This document shows positions 35,184 to 44,413 of a DNA stretch of 64,000 nucleotides, one piece after another. Below the pieces are notes generated by a model that saw only the letters and a program-made list of their open reading frames with translations, was not told the DNA's origin and made no database searches. The first letter of the stretch is position 1; each line of letters begins with the position of its first letter. Source of the DNA: Chitinophagaceae bacterium (GTDB lineage: Bacteria; Bacteroidota; Bacteroidia; Chitinophagales; Chitinophagaceae); assembly GCA_019638615.1 (NCBI GenBank), contig JAHBTL010000006.1, positions 186,001 to 250,000 of the forward strand, in the 5' to 3' direction. A program made the translations under genes and the position numbers.

Positions 35184-37010
35184 CTACCCGGCGCCGGTTT
35201 CTGTTTGTACAGGTAATACAACAGTTACTGTGGTGCCCTTACCCGGTATACTCTGAATGCTGTATTGCCCTCCCATTCCCAGGGTACGTTCTTTCATACC
35301 AAGCAAACCAAGCGTTTTAAGCGTCCGCCTGCCAGCGTCAAAGCCCTGCCCATTATCCGAAATAGTAAGTATAAGATTGGCATCCTTTACAGTAAGTGAA
35401 ATATTCACTTTTTTTGCCTGGGAGTGTCTGACTACGTTAGTAAGCGATTCCTGCAGAATGCGGTACAGGCTTGTTTTTTGATCATCAGATAAATATATAT
35501 CCTTTTCCATCAAATCCACTTTTGCTTTTATTCCCGTACGATCCTCGAACTCCCTGATATGCCATATCATGGCAGCCCGTAATCCAAGATCATCCAGGAG
35601 AGCGGGGCGCAATTCTGATGCAATCCTGCGCACGGTTCTTACTGTATGATCAATCGTACCAAGCGTTTCGGCAATTCTTTTCTTTACCTCGGTATTGCTT
35701 TCGGGAATATGTTTATTAACCCAGGAAACATCCATTTTCAGCACCGTGAGCAGTTGCCCCAACTCATCATGGATTTCATGTGATATCCGCATGCGCTCTT
35801 CTTCTCTCACTTTCTGCAGATATTCAGTTAACTCCCTGATTTCTTCGTATGACTGCTTTAATCTTTCATTGGACTTTTTTCTTTCTGCAATATCAACGCC
35901 TGTTCCCAGCAAGCAGGGCATACCATTGTACTCAATCAGCAACGACTTAAAATAATACGAAGTCCTTATGCCCGACTTACTCAAAAAATCAGCCTCAATA
36001 TCTTTATACCCGTTTTCAAATACGGTTTTAATCATATCCGCAATCTTCTCTTTTTCGTCGTCTGGAAAAAGCTGTGCCGGATGCATCCCGGCTATTTCAT
36101 CAACGCCGTACCCGGTCACTTCTTCAAGCTGTTTATTCCACCTGATAAATTTTCCATTGATGTCATAAAAATAGAACACCCCCGGCAGGCTGTCAATGAG
36201 CTTGTCAGCCAAAGCGCGGGCCTCTGCTACTTCTTTCTCTTTTTTCTTTTGAACGGTAATATCCTTGAAAAAAACGGAGACCCCATTGGCAGAAGGATAC
36301 ATGTTATATTCCAGCCATAATCCCAGGGGAGCATAAAGATCAACACTCTGCGTATGTCTTTGTGTATGCAGCGCGTTCTGTAAAGCAATATAGGTAGCCG
36401 ATCCCACTGCCTCGGGAAAAATATCCCAGACACATTTTCCCAGTAAACTTACCAGTTCGCGCTGAAACATCTGGCAGGCCCACCTGTTTACATAGGTAAA
36501 CAAACAGTCTTTATCAAGGGCAGCGAATCCATCTGTCACACGTTCAAATATCTCTGTTAATTCCCAGGATTTTCCCTCCATTTCTTTTTCAGGTAATTTA
36601 TTAAAAGACTGTGGCTGATGTTGGGGATGGCCATCAACAGGCAATTTGCGTATAAACCCTATAAAGAAAAGCCGGTTATTTATTTTCAGCTCAGACACAC
36701 GCAAAGAGATATCTATTACCCGGTTATCGCGGGTTAAAGCAGGTAAATCAATAGTGCGCCCGGAGATTGTTTCACTTAAATGGGGGAAAAAACCGGAGGC
36801 TTCGTAAACTTCCCGGTGCCTGGGCGGCATAATCATTTCAGCAAGCACTCTTCCTGTTGCCTCTTCCTTACTCCAACCCAAAATTTCGGAGGCCCCAGTG
36901 TTCCAGCTATATACTTCTCCCTGTTTGCTGATCATAAAAATTCCGTCAGAAACACCATCAAAAATGATACGTAGTTTTTCCTCTGTTCCGTCTGTTTGTT
37001 TATCCGTCAT
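35184..37010 (-). CDS. Soluble PAS-domain sensor histidine kinase (HisKA_3 type)
   Basis: A 608-residue cytoplasmic kinase without membrane segments. Three PAS domains occupy about residues 8-125, 145-265 and 265-390, the last followed by a PAC motif (PCLLGTGVDIAERK). The dimerisation/phosphoacceptor segment is of the NarX/DesK (HisKA_3) type: RISHEIHDELGQLLT, with the phospho-His at about 412. The ATP-binding domain shows DNGQGFD and GLLGMKERT with a closing GKGTTVTVVLP. Such kinases normally phosphorylate a LuxR-type response regulator. None is adjacent, so the partner is unknown. The ligand of the PAS domains cannot be predicted. Confidence 0.9.
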   Translation of the reverse strand: MTDKQTDGTEEKLRIIFDGVSDGIFMISKQGEVYSWNTGASEILGWSKEEATGRVLAEMIMPPRHREVYEASGFFPHLSETISGRTIDLPALTRDNRVIDISLRVSELKINNRLFFIGFIRKLPVDGHPQHQPQSFNKLPEKEMEGKSWELTEIFERVTDGFAALDKDCLFTYVNRWACQMFQRELVSLLGKCVWDIFPEAVGSATYIALQNALHTQRHTQSVDLYAPLGLWLEYNMYPSANGVSVFFKDITVQKKKEKEVAEARALADKLIDSLPGVFYFYDINGKFIRWNKQLEEVTGYGVDEIAGMHPAQLFPDDEKEKIADMIKTVFENGYKDIEADFLSKSGIRTSYYFKSLLIEYNGMPCLLGTGVDIAERKKSNERLKQSYEEIRELTEYLQKVREEERMRISHEIHDELGQLLTVLKMDVSWVNKHIPESNTEVKKRIAETLGTIDHTVRTVRRIASELRPALLDDLGLRAAMIWHIREFEDRTGIKAKVDLMEKDIYLSDDQKTSLYRILQESLTNVVRHSQAKKVNISLTVKDANLILTISDNGQGFDAGRRTLKTLGLLGMKERTLGMGGQYSIQSIPGKGTTVTVVLPVQTETGAG

Positions 37011-37074
37011 AAGTATTGATCATAAATATAATATGAATAACGGAAACATCCTATACCATCCTCCTCAAAACCAA

Positions 37075-37082
37075 TATATTTG
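37075..37082 (+). promoter_or_regulatory. -7 promoter element, DUF92 gene
   Basis: TATATTTG is a full match to TAnnTTTG, 20 bases before the ATG at 37103. Confidence 0.5.
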
Positions 37083-37102
37083 ATCCCGGACAAAGTCGCT
37101 GC

Positions 37103-37825
37103 ATGCATTCATCGTACTATATAGTTTTCCTTATTGTGGCGCTGGGCGCTGCATTAAGCGTATATAAAGGGAAGCTTACGCAGTTCGCTGCTATTACAGG
37201 CAGTGCGGCCGCCATTGTTATCTTTTCCGCAGCCGGAATAAGCGGCATTGTGCTGCTTACCGCTTTTTTTATTATGGGTGTAACAGCAACCGCGCATCAA
37301 TGGAAAAATAAAAAGCAACACAGGCTGGTCGATAATGACAAAGGGCAAAGAACCGCAGGACAGGTTTTGGCCAATAGCGGAATGGCTGTTATTTTATCCA
37401 TTTTTATACTTTCGGGGCATATCGACTTACATAAAGGGCTCTTGATGATTGCAGGAAGCTTTGCTGCTGCCGCAGCGGATACCGTATCTTCTGAGCTTGG
37501 CAATGCTTACGGACGGCGGTTTTATGATATCGTTTCGTTTAAGAAAGCTGCGCGGGGCGTAAATGGAGCAATCAGTACGGAAGGTACATTATGGGGCATT
37601 GCTGCGTCTTTTTTAATTTCCCTTATTTACCTGGCAACAACCGCATGGGAGCCTGTTTACATACCCATTATAGTAGTTGCCGGAACGCTTGGCAATATAG
37701 CTGATTCCATCCTTGGTGCTACTCTGGAAAACAGGAAATTCCTGGGCAACAATACCGTAAATTTTATTAATACAGGTGTAGGTGCAGCAGTTTCATTATT
37801 GCTTTCCTGTCTTCTGATACAATAA
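37103..37825 (+). CDS. DUF92/TIGR00297-family membrane protein
   Basis: A 240-residue integral membrane protein with about six hydrophobic helices. The family signature is clear: AADTVSSELGNAYG, then VSFKKAARGVNGAISTEGTLWG, and DSILGATLENRKFLGNNTVNFINT. DUF92 relatives in plants and cyanobacteria include VTE6 and related phytyl-phosphate kinases, but in Bacteroidota no substrate is known, so only the family is called. It lies between a divergent kinase gene and a convergent GH16 gene (12 bases apart at the stops). Confidence 0.88.
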   Translation: MHSSYYIVFLIVALGAALSVYKGKLTQFAAITGSAAAIVIFSAAGISGIVLLTAFFIMGVTATAHQWKNKKQHRLVDNDKGQRTAGQVLANSGMAVILSIFILSGHIDLHKGLLMIAGSFAAAAADTVSSELGNAYGRRFYDIVSFKKAARGVNGAISTEGTLWGIAASFLISLIYLATTAWEPVYIPIIVVAGTLGNIADSILGATLENRKFLGNNTVNFINTGVGAAVSLLLSCLLIQ

Positions 37826-37837
37826 CGATTTCCGCTT

Positions 37838-38626
37838 TTATTGCTGTCCAGTCTTCTTGTATACCCGCACCCAATCCACTATAAATGCATCGGGAAATAC
37901 TGTTTTGGCGAGGTCTTCTGCTTCATTGGGTATTTCCATGCTCAAAATGATGTATTCATCGGTTTGGGAAATGCCTTTGCGCACTTCATAAAATTTATAT
38001 CCATCCACGTAAAAAATATATTTCTCCGGCGTCCACTCCAGCGCAAAAGTATGGAAGCCTGTACCTACGCCCTTCAGATAGCTCTGCATGCCCCGGGTGG
38101 TTTGTTGCCGGGGCCCGTAAGGTCCCCAGTGCACGTTGTGGGATACGATATCGGGTCCCAGCTTCCTGAAGCATTCCATAATATCCACTTCAGCACCGTA
38201 CAGGGCAGGATCGTCGCCGCCGGACAGCTTAGGTGATTGTAGCCAGAACGCACCCCACACACCCGGAGATTGCTGCAACTGCGCCCTGCATTCAAAATAA
38301 CCATAAGTGGTCATTAATTTGTTTTGTGTGCCCACCGCGCTGATCAGTATGCTATCATTGCGTTTCAGCGCATGCAGGTACAGGTAACCGTCGCCTACAG
38401 TTACGGCTTCTTCAGATACAAATCCCAAAGCTCTCGGGCCTTTCCCGCGTACTTGCCATTTGGCAGTGTCCAGTGTATTGCCATTAAATTCATCCTGCCA
38501 GTACAAGGTGTAGCCGAGTTTTCCGGGAGTATGCACAGTATCGGAAACCGGTCCCTGCGGCGGACGCTGGGCAGTTGCAGTAAAACATGTACAGGCAATG
38601 TACGCAAGCAATATAAATTGTTTCAT
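37838..38626 (-). CDS. Secreted glycoside hydrolase, family 16 type
   Basis: With the start at 38626 the protein has 262 residues and begins with a signal peptide (MKQFILLAYIACTCFTATAQ). An in-frame upstream ATG at 38734 would add 36 residues in front of the signal and overlap the corA 3' end, so it is rejected. The GH16 active-site motif is EVDIMECF (nucleophile and acid/base glutamates), preceded by a WQDEFNGNTLDTAKW start and followed by HTFALEWTPEKYIFYVDG. The fold is a beta-jelly roll acting on beta-1,3- or beta-1,4-linked glucans or galactans such as laminarin. The exact specificity (laminarinase, lichenase or agarase) cannot be told. Confidence 0.9.
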   Translation of the reverse strand: MKQFILLAYIACTCFTATAQRPPQGPVSDTVHTPGKLGYTLYWQDEFNGNTLDTAKWQVRGKGPRALGFVSEEAVTVGDGYLYLHALKRNDSILISAVGTQNKLMTTYGYFECRAQLQQSPGVWGAFWLQSPKLSGGDDPALYGAEVDIMECFRKLGPDIVSHNVHWGPYGPRQQTTRGMQSYLKGVGTGFHTFALEWTPEKYIFYVDGYKFYEVRKGISQTDEYIILSMEIPNEAEDLAKTVFPDAFIVDWVRVYKKTGQQ

Positions 38627-38688
38627 AATGAATGGGGTTACAGAAAGGGGTAAAACCATTGTTAATACAGAATAAAATCCGGGTATTT

Positions 38689-39663
38689 TTAAAGCCAGCC
38701 GGAGCGCCTGAATAATAAGTACAACGATATACAAACGAGTACAGTTATCCCGATAATAGTATAAAAGCCATATTGCGATTCGGTTTCGGGCATAAACTTA
38801 AAGTTCATTCCCCAAAAGCCGGCAACCATGGTAGGCATGGCGATGATTGCCGCCCAGCCAGCAAATTTTTTATTCGTGTCATTCTGCGAAATAGAGATCA
38901 ATGAGAAATTGGCTTCCAGCGCTGAATTTAAAAGCTCCCGGGTATTATCAACCATTTCATTAATGCGCAGCGCATGGTCATTTACATCTCTCAGGTAAGC
39001 ATGCGTTTCAATGGAAATGTTTTTTATATCGGGGCGCATGAGTCTTGTACAAATATCTACCAATGGCGATACCGCTCTTTTTACATCCAGCAGTTCCCGT
39101 TTCAACTGGTATATCTGCTCCGTGGTTTCCCTGCTGGGCTTTTCTTTAAAAACTTTTTCTTCAATCTCCTGCAGATCGGTTTCAAGCTCTTCCACTACCG
39201 GGAAATAGCGGTCAACAATAAAATCCATTATCGCATACAAAACAAAGCTTTGTCCTTTTGCCAGCAGCTCAGGCATGGATTCACAGCGGGAACGCACTTC
39301 GGTATACGCCACTGTTGAGCCGTGCCGTATTACCACAATAAAATTTTTGCCGACAAAAAAATGGGTTTCCCCAAAGTCAATGTGGCTTTGCGCATTTTTG
39401 TGTGCAGTCCGCAATACGATGAAAACAATATCGCCATATAATTCGACTTTCGGTCGTTGGTGTGCCTTTTGTGCATCTTCCACAGCCAGGTCATGCAGCT
39501 TAAATTCCTGCTGTACCTGCTGCATCACTCCCGGGGATGGCTCATGCAATCCTATCCATACAAACTGTTCGGTATCTTCAAGCACTTCATGCACTATATT
39601 CAACGGGAGTTCCGACTTACGTACTCCATTCTTGTAAGCAATGCAGTTAACTATTTCTTTCAT
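38689..39663 (-). CDS. corA: CorA-type Mg2+/Co2+ transporter
   Basis: A 324-residue protein with the CorA plan: an N-terminal alpha/beta cytoplasmic domain, a long helical stretch (about 140-250) and two C-terminal membrane helices. The selectivity motif GMNF sits in VAGFWGMNFKFMPE at the end of TM1, followed by the acidic periplasmic loop and TM2 (YGFYTIIGITVLVCISLYLLF). CorA forms pentamers importing magnesium or cobalt. Length is typical. Its 3' end is about 60 bases from the GH16 start, and both lie on the same strand. Confidence 0.92.
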   Translation of the reverse strand: MKEIVNCIAYKNGVRKSELPLNIVHEVLEDTEQFVWIGLHEPSPGVMQQVQQEFKLHDLAVEDAQKAHQRPKVELYGDIVFIVLRTAHKNAQSHIDFGETHFFVGKNFIVVIRHGSTVAYTEVRSRCESMPELLAKGQSFVLYAIMDFIVDRYFPVVEELETDLQEIEEKVFKEKPSRETTEQIYQLKRELLDVKRAVSPLVDICTRLMRPDIKNISIETHAYLRDVNDHALRINEMVDNTRELLNSALEANFSLISISQNDTNKKFAGWAAIIAMPTMVAGFWGMNFKFMPETESQYGFYTIIGITVLVCISLYLLFRRSGWL

Positions 39664-39771
39664 AACGGCAATATAACAGGATTCAATTAAAAGGAGCTTT
39701 TAATATCCACCGGCAAAGCTGCACATTTCATTATAGCGTTAAATTAAGAAAAAGGATGCGAACAGGCCGAT

Positions 39772-39810
39772 ATAAAATGAGTGCCGCCATATGTAACTAC
39801 AGCGACACTC
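39772..39810 (-). terminator. Terminator-like hairpin after the lipoprotein gene
   Basis: On the minus strand, GAGTGTCGC and GCGGCACTC (39802-39810 and 39779-39787) pair with one G-T wobble and are followed by ATTTTAT. It lies 23 bases after the stop at 39833. Confidence 0.55.
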
Positions 39811-39832
39811 ATGGGTATTTCAAAGGAGTATA

Positions 39833-40477
39833 TTAACTGATGCCTTTCTGAAGAATGTTATTTTTCTCCATGTCCTTTACAATCGCTTTACTGTAATTCC
39901 TGGCCATTTGCTGAAGGGAGGAAGGATCCAGCGTTTTTGACTGCACCGAATATACCAGGCGGTTGCTTCCCACATCGTACAAGTTACTTTCTACAAAATA
40001 GTTCGTGCTGTTGGTATAATATCCCGGGTTATACACCCTGTCGTAATAATATACATATCTGCGCCAGAAAGGATTGTAACCGATATTAGGGAAATAATCC
40101 ACCCGGCCGGGAGTATATTTCCTTTCCTTCTCCTTGTCAAGAAGAGCAATGGTGATAATACTCTGGATGTTCTTATCCTTTAATTCTTCCATTACCTTTT
40201 TTTCGTCCTGGCCTTTAAATGACCGGGGGCCGAAAGTTTCATAAGCTGAAACTGCATCGTATCCTTGTTCCCGCAATGATTTAACAAGCTCTGCTTCTAT
40301 GTTTTCACGCATAGACCTGTCCTTATCGGGCAACATACCCAAAACAAGGATTTTGTCTTCTTTACCCGCGGTATACCCATTAGGTCCTTTCCACGAGGAA
40401 GTGATTTTTGTATTCGTGCTGCAGGCTGCCAGCGCAAGCGGCAGCAACAGTATAGCAGCATATTTTTTCCATTTCAT
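39833..40477 (-). CDS. Lipoprotein of unknown function (DUF4136-like)
   Basis: The start at 40477 gives 214 residues with a lipoprotein signal (MKWKKYAAILLLPLALAAC). In-frame ATGs at 40501, 40516 and 40543 would only lengthen the part before the signal. The mature part (TKITSSWKGPNG...KILVLGMLPDKDRSMRENIEAELVKSLREQGYDAVSA) resembles DUF4136-type lipoproteins, which are envelope proteins of unknown role. A tyrosine-rich stretch (RRYVYYYDRVYNPGYYTN, about residues 140-157) is unusual. A hairpin 23 bases after the stop probably terminates it. Confidence 0.7.
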   Translation of the reverse strand: MKWKKYAAILLLPLALAACSTNTKITSSWKGPNGYTAGKEDKILVLGMLPDKDRSMRENIEAELVKSLREQGYDAVSAYETFGPRSFKGQDEKKVMEELKDKNIQSIITIALLDKEKERKYTPGRVDYFPNIGYNPFWRRYVYYYDRVYNPGYYTNSTNYFVESNLYDVGSNRLVYSVQSKTLDPSSLQQMARNYSKAIVKDMEKNNILQKGIS

Positions 40478-40626
40478 AGCATGAAATTTAATTGTTGACA
40501 TTTTATTTACTGACATAAAGCTATTTGCCCAAACTGAATACATTCTGAATATTGACAGAGTATAAGGTTAATTATCGTTAATGTTTTGAACAACATAATA
40601 CATACTTTTCCAACTGCCTGTATCAA

Positions 40627-40653
40627 CAAAAAAGCCACACCTGTTGGTGCAGC
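40627..40653 (-). terminator. Intrinsic terminator of the htrA gene
   Basis: On the minus strand, GCTGCACC-AACA-GGTGTGGC (two wobble pairs) is followed by a run of six T. It ends the HtrA gene, whose stop is at 40681. Confidence 0.75.
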
Positions 40654-40680
40654 CTTCCTGTATAAAACCCCCTTATCTTT

Positions 40681-42189
40681 TTATTGCCTGAATCCATTGA
40701 TACCATAGTAGTAAACATCTGTACTGCCCGGATATACTCCTTCTAGCTGGAAATTATTTCCCTGTTTGCTTAAGGCAGATTTTAATTCATCCACAGATCT
40801 TACGGATATACCACCCACTTTGGTTATAATAAAGCCATCTTTCATATTGGTTTGTGCACCAATAATACCCTCTTCCCCGATATTGGTTACCTGCACGCCG
40901 CCGGGAATATTCAACTGCACTGCCTGCTCTTTGGTCAAAGCCTGGAATTTTGCTCCAAGTGATTCAATTGCCGCGGCCTCCTGGCTGGCAAATGACCCCA
41001 TCTTTCCTTTTAATGTAACCGAGGCTGTTTTTTGCGAAGTACCGCGCATGTAAGTAATATCTACTTTATCGCCGGGTTTTAACCTTGCAATCTGTTCAGA
41101 AAGCTGCGCGCTTGTGGTAACATTCGTACCATTTACCTTGGTGATAGCATCGCCTTTCTTAAGTCCTGCCGCTGCGGCAGCGCCCTGGGGATCGGTTTCA
41201 GCTATCCATACACCATCAATATCATCATTGATGCCTAATTCTTTTTTTGCCGCTTCATCCAGCCCTTCAGGTGCCATGCTTATACCAAGGTATCCCCGTT
41301 GCACTGAACCATATTTCATGATATCGCCTATTACTTTTTTCATAAGGTTAGACGGAATTGAATACGCATACCCGGCATACGACCCGGTAGGCGATGCTAT
41401 GGCCGCGTTGATACCAACTAATTCGCCATTTGTATTTACGAGCGCACCACCACTGCTTCCCGGATTTACCGCTGCATCTGTTTGAATGAATGCTTCAACC
41501 GGGGCTTTGCCCTGGCGGTTGATGCCTATATTGCGGCTTTTGGCGCTGATGATTCCCTGGGTAACAGTAACATCAAGATTTAAAGGATATCCGATTGCCA
41601 GTACCCATTGTCCGAGCTTAACATCATCTGAATTGCCTACTGCCATCAGGGGCAGGTTTTTGGCATCAATTTTAATCAGTGCCAGGTCCGTATTAGCATC
41701 GGTACCGATTACTTTGGCTTTGTAGTTTTTTCTATCATTCAGCGTTACGGTAATATCAGTAGCGCCATCTACTACGTGATTATTGGTAACAACGTATCCG
41801 TCACTGCTGATGATCACCCCCGAGCCGGATGCCTTTTGCTCCGGCTGCTGAAAGCTTCCGCCGCCATCACCAAAAAAACGTTTGAACATTTCATCGTTGC
41901 CAAAAAAATCGCCAAATGGATTGATCTGGCGATTTTGCCTGTTGGCAGTTTCTTTAAATTTTACCACTGTCCTGATATGCACTACCGAAGGCACCGCAGC
42001 CTCAGCAGCTTTTTGAAAATCTACAGGGCCTCCTGTGGCCGGTGCATAGTTTGTTTGTACCACGGGAGCTTTATCGGCCTGCAATACACTGTTATACGTT
42101 TTCTGATTGCTGTTCAGAAAGGCAACGCTGCCAATTACCGCAAGCGCCCCGATGGCAATTGTTACAATCTTTGATTTATTCTGCTTCAT
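40681..42189 (-). CDS. Do-family periplasmic serine protease/chaperone (HtrA/DegP-like)
   Basis: A 502-residue Do-type protease with an N-terminal membrane anchor or signal (about 8-25). The trypsin-like triad is visible: His138 in TNNHVVDG, Asp168 in NTDLALIKI and Ser246 in NPGSSGGAL. Two PDZ domains follow (about 285-375 and 405-495), the first with GYLGISM and GDAITKVNG. A glutamine- and phenylalanine-rich loop (FGDFFGNDEMFKRFFGDGGG) precedes the protease fold and corresponds to the LA loop of DegP. It degrades or refolds misfolded envelope proteins. The envelope-sensing two-component pair next door may regulate it, though that is an inference. Confidence 0.95.
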   Translation of the reverse strand: MKQNKSKIVTIAIGALAVIGSVAFLNSNQKTYNSVLQADKAPVVQTNYAPATGGPVDFQKAAEAAVPSVVHIRTVVKFKETANRQNRQINPFGDFFGNDEMFKRFFGDGGGSFQQPEQKASGSGVIISSDGYVVTNNHVVDGATDITVTLNDRKNYKAKVIGTDANTDLALIKIDAKNLPLMAVGNSDDVKLGQWVLAIGYPLNLDVTVTQGIISAKSRNIGINRQGKAPVEAFIQTDAAVNPGSSGGALVNTNGELVGINAAIASPTGSYAGYAYSIPSNLMKKVIGDIMKYGSVQRGYLGISMAPEGLDEAAKKELGINDDIDGVWIAETDPQGAAAAAGLKKGDAITKVNGTNVTTSAQLSEQIARLKPGDKVDITYMRGTSQKTASVTLKGKMGSFASQEAAAIESLGAKFQALTKEQAVQLNIPGGVQVTNIGEEGIIGAQTNMKDGFIITKVGGISVRSVDELKSALSKQGNNFQLEGVYPGSTDVYYYGINGFRQ

Positions 42190-42329
42190 ATTTACTTTTT
42201 TTAAGGGTTAATTGCTGAAGCAAATATTTACCTCAAAACTGAACAGATTCTGAAAAAAGGCAGGTTGTTGAAGGCTTTAACTTTTTATAAGTCTTATTTT
42301 ATAAAACGATTAACAAACAACGGCAACGG

Positions 42330-43595
42330 CTACTTCATATCTGCAATAAAGCAGTGCAGTCCGTTTTGAAAGTGATATTGAAGCGTAAACCCATTTAATT
42401 CGCAGATCTTCCGGGCAATTCCAAGTCCAAGCCCGATGCTATTGCTGTCTGCGCTGTTTTTTTGAAAGCGGGTATAGATCTTTGTTTCGTCCAATGGTTT
42501 GCCCTGCCCGGAATTTTTTACTGTAAGCGCCTGCCGCCGAAGTGTTACCGATAATTCCCCGGATGGTATATTATGTCTTATGGCATTGCTCAGTAAATTA
42601 CTGACCAGTATTTCTGCCAGCGTTTTGTTCATGTTGCAATATACCTGCTCAAGCGGGGCTAAAGTTAACTGTAGCTTTTTTGCGCTGATTGCTTCGTTGT
42701 ATTGATGAATTATTTTTTCAACAACCTCTTTCATATTCACCTCTTCTTTATCAGCAAACTGGTTGTTATCTAATTTAGTAAGGAGCAGTAAAGTTTTATT
42801 AAGGCGGCTCATTCGCTGTGCGGCATCAGACAATTCGCCGATCAAAGCCGCCTGTTCTTCCGTAACAGGATTGGTTTGCATTAACAGTTCCAGCTTGCTT
42901 TGCAGTACTGCAAGCGGTGTTTGCATTTCGTGAGAAGCATTTTCTGTAAATTCCTTTTGCAGGGCATACAGGCGCCGGTTATTTTCCGACAGGGTAACGA
43001 TGGCATTATTCAGATCGTTAAACTCATCAATACCGGTCCGGGGCAAGCGGATCGGTTCCGGATTGTCGACCCTGAATTGCTGTAGCTGCGCAAGTGTATT
43101 ATTGAACGGGTGCCATATCTTCTTTGAAAGCCTTCGGTTAATCAGCAGCAGTCCGCCTATGATCAAACCCAGCAGCAAAGCCATAATCAATACAATGCTT
43201 TTAATAAGATCCTGGCTGTTTACAAGCGAGTTTTGCACTACAATTTTATACGGTAATCCGCGAATGAGGATATTGCTTTCGAGAATACGGTAAGATACCG
43301 GGTATTGTGTGGCAGGATTGGTTTTCTGTACCGTGTACAGGCTGTCGTAAGACCTGTATACCTGTAACCTGTTAAAAATAATATCCGGGCCAAAAGCATC
43401 GAGTATCGCAAACGGGTCCCTGTCTGAAATGCGCTCAATGCGTTTTACGATCTCGGCTTTCTGCAAACGCAGCACCTTGTCGACATCGTTAGAAATAATC
43501 TGCTGTATAACGAAATAAAACAGGGGCACCGATATGATAAAAATACCAACAGCATAGAGCAAATAGGACTGTATGGAACGATTGAGCAATTTCAT
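42330..43595 (-). CDS. Membrane sensor histidine kinase of a two-component system
   Basis: A 421-residue kinase with TM1 (about 10-32) and TM2 (about 130-152) bordering a periplasmic sensor domain of about 95 residues. Next come a HAMP-like linker, the phosphoacceptor helix (NASHEMQTPLAVLQSK) and an ATPase domain with an N-box (LLSNAIRHN) and G-box (GLGLGIARKICEL). This is the HisKA/EnvZ-type layout. Its ATG shares one base with the stop of the response-regulator gene (TGATG), so the two are translationally coupled. It probably senses an envelope or metal signal; the signal is unknown. Confidence 0.92.
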   Translation of the reverse strand: MKLLNRSIQSYLLYAVGIFIISVPLFYFVIQQIISNDVDKVLRLQKAEIVKRIERISDRDPFAILDAFGPDIIFNRLQVYRSYDSLYTVQKTNPATQYPVSYRILESNILIRGLPYKIVVQNSLVNSQDLIKSIVLIMALLLGLIIGGLLLINRRLSKKIWHPFNNTLAQLQQFRVDNPEPIRLPRTGIDEFNDLNNAIVTLSENNRRLYALQKEFTENASHEMQTPLAVLQSKLELLMQTNPVTEEQAALIGELSDAAQRMSRLNKTLLLLTKLDNNQFADKEEVNMKEVVEKIIHQYNEAISAKKLQLTLAPLEQVYCNMNKTLAEILVSNLLSNAIRHNIPSGELSVTLRRQALTVKNSGQGKPLDETKIYTRFQKNSADSNSIGLGLGIARKICELNGFTLQYHFQNGLHCFIADMK

Positions 43596-44269
43596 CAGAT
43601 GTCGAACTTATACCCCATACCGTAAATAGATTTGATATAGTCTGTACAACCGGCCTGGGTTAATTTTTTCTTCAGGTTTTTAATATGCGCATATATAAAA
43701 TCAAAATTGTCGAAAACGTCTGCTTCGTCCTGCGTAAGGTGTTCCGCTATCGCGTTTTTAGAGACCACTTTATTTTTATTGGACGCGAGGTAAAGCAGCA
43801 GATCATATTCTTTCCTGGTAAGATCAACAGTTTTATTGTTGACGGTCACTGTTTTTGCAGCAGTATCGATAGCCAGTTCATTTAAGTGCATGATGCTATT
43901 GCCTTCAAATTTTCGGCGGCGGATGACGGCTGCCACACGGGCGCCCAATTCGGAAAGATGAAATGGTTTTGGAAGATAGTCGTCTGCACCGAGGTTTAAA
44001 CCTGCTATCCGGTCGTCAATCGCATTCTTTGCAGAAATAATAATGACTCCTTCAGTTTTATTGTTTGCTTTTAACTCCCTTAAAATATTCAGCCCGTCGC
44101 CGCCCGGTAAAGTAATATCAAGGAGGATACAATCATAGTCGAAGCTTTCTGTTTTATTCAGAGCAGACTGGTAATCGGCGGCTGTTTCGCATAAATAATT
44201 TTCACTGCCTAGGTAAGCAGCGATGCTTTTTCTAAGCTCCGGCTCGTCTTCAATAATCAGGATCTTCAT
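43595..44269 (-). CDS. OmpR/PhoB-type response regulator
   Basis: A 224-residue regulator. The receiver domain (1-115) has the phosphorylation site Asp51 (CILLDITLPGGDG), the acidic pair ED and the conserved Lys in YLPKPFHLSEL. A winged-helix DNA-binding domain (about 125-222) shows VDLTRKEYDLLLYLASNK and YIKSIYGMGYKFD. It is the DNA-binding partner of the kinase translated from the overlapping downstream gene. No target can be named from sequence. It is preceded by an R3 repeat (44331). Confidence 0.93.
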   Translation of the reverse strand: MKILIIEDEPELRKSIAAYLGSENYLCETAADYQSALNKTESFDYDCILLDITLPGGDGLNILRELKANNKTEGVIIISAKNAIDDRIAGLNLGADDYLPKPFHLSELGARVAAVIRRRKFEGNSIMHLNELAIDTAAKTVTVNNKTVDLTRKEYDLLLYLASNKNKVVSKNAIAEHLTQDEADVFDNFDFIYAHIKNLKKKLTQAGCTDYIKSIYGMGYKFDI

Positions 44270-44330
44270 TCAGCTTTTTTGCAAATAAAAGTAACAATTC
44301 TGAACAGAACCTGAATCAGGAAAGAAATAC

Positions 44331-44365
44331 GCATTTACCTTCGGTGAGAAAAGTTCAAATTTTAG
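44331..44365 (+). repeat. R3 short dispersed repeat
   Basis: GCATTTACCTTCGGTGAG followed by AAAAGTTCAAATTTT, near-identical to 22436-22471. It lies upstream of the response-regulator gene, in the gap between that gene and hbd. Confidence 0.6.
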
Positions 44366-44413
44366 TGATATGCAGATTCATTCTGCGCATCTGCGGCTAA
44401 GCGCCATTCAGCA

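Noticed and set aside
38627-38734. A longer GH16 start at 38734
   Set aside because: It would place 36 residues before a clear signal peptide and overlap the corA 3' end.
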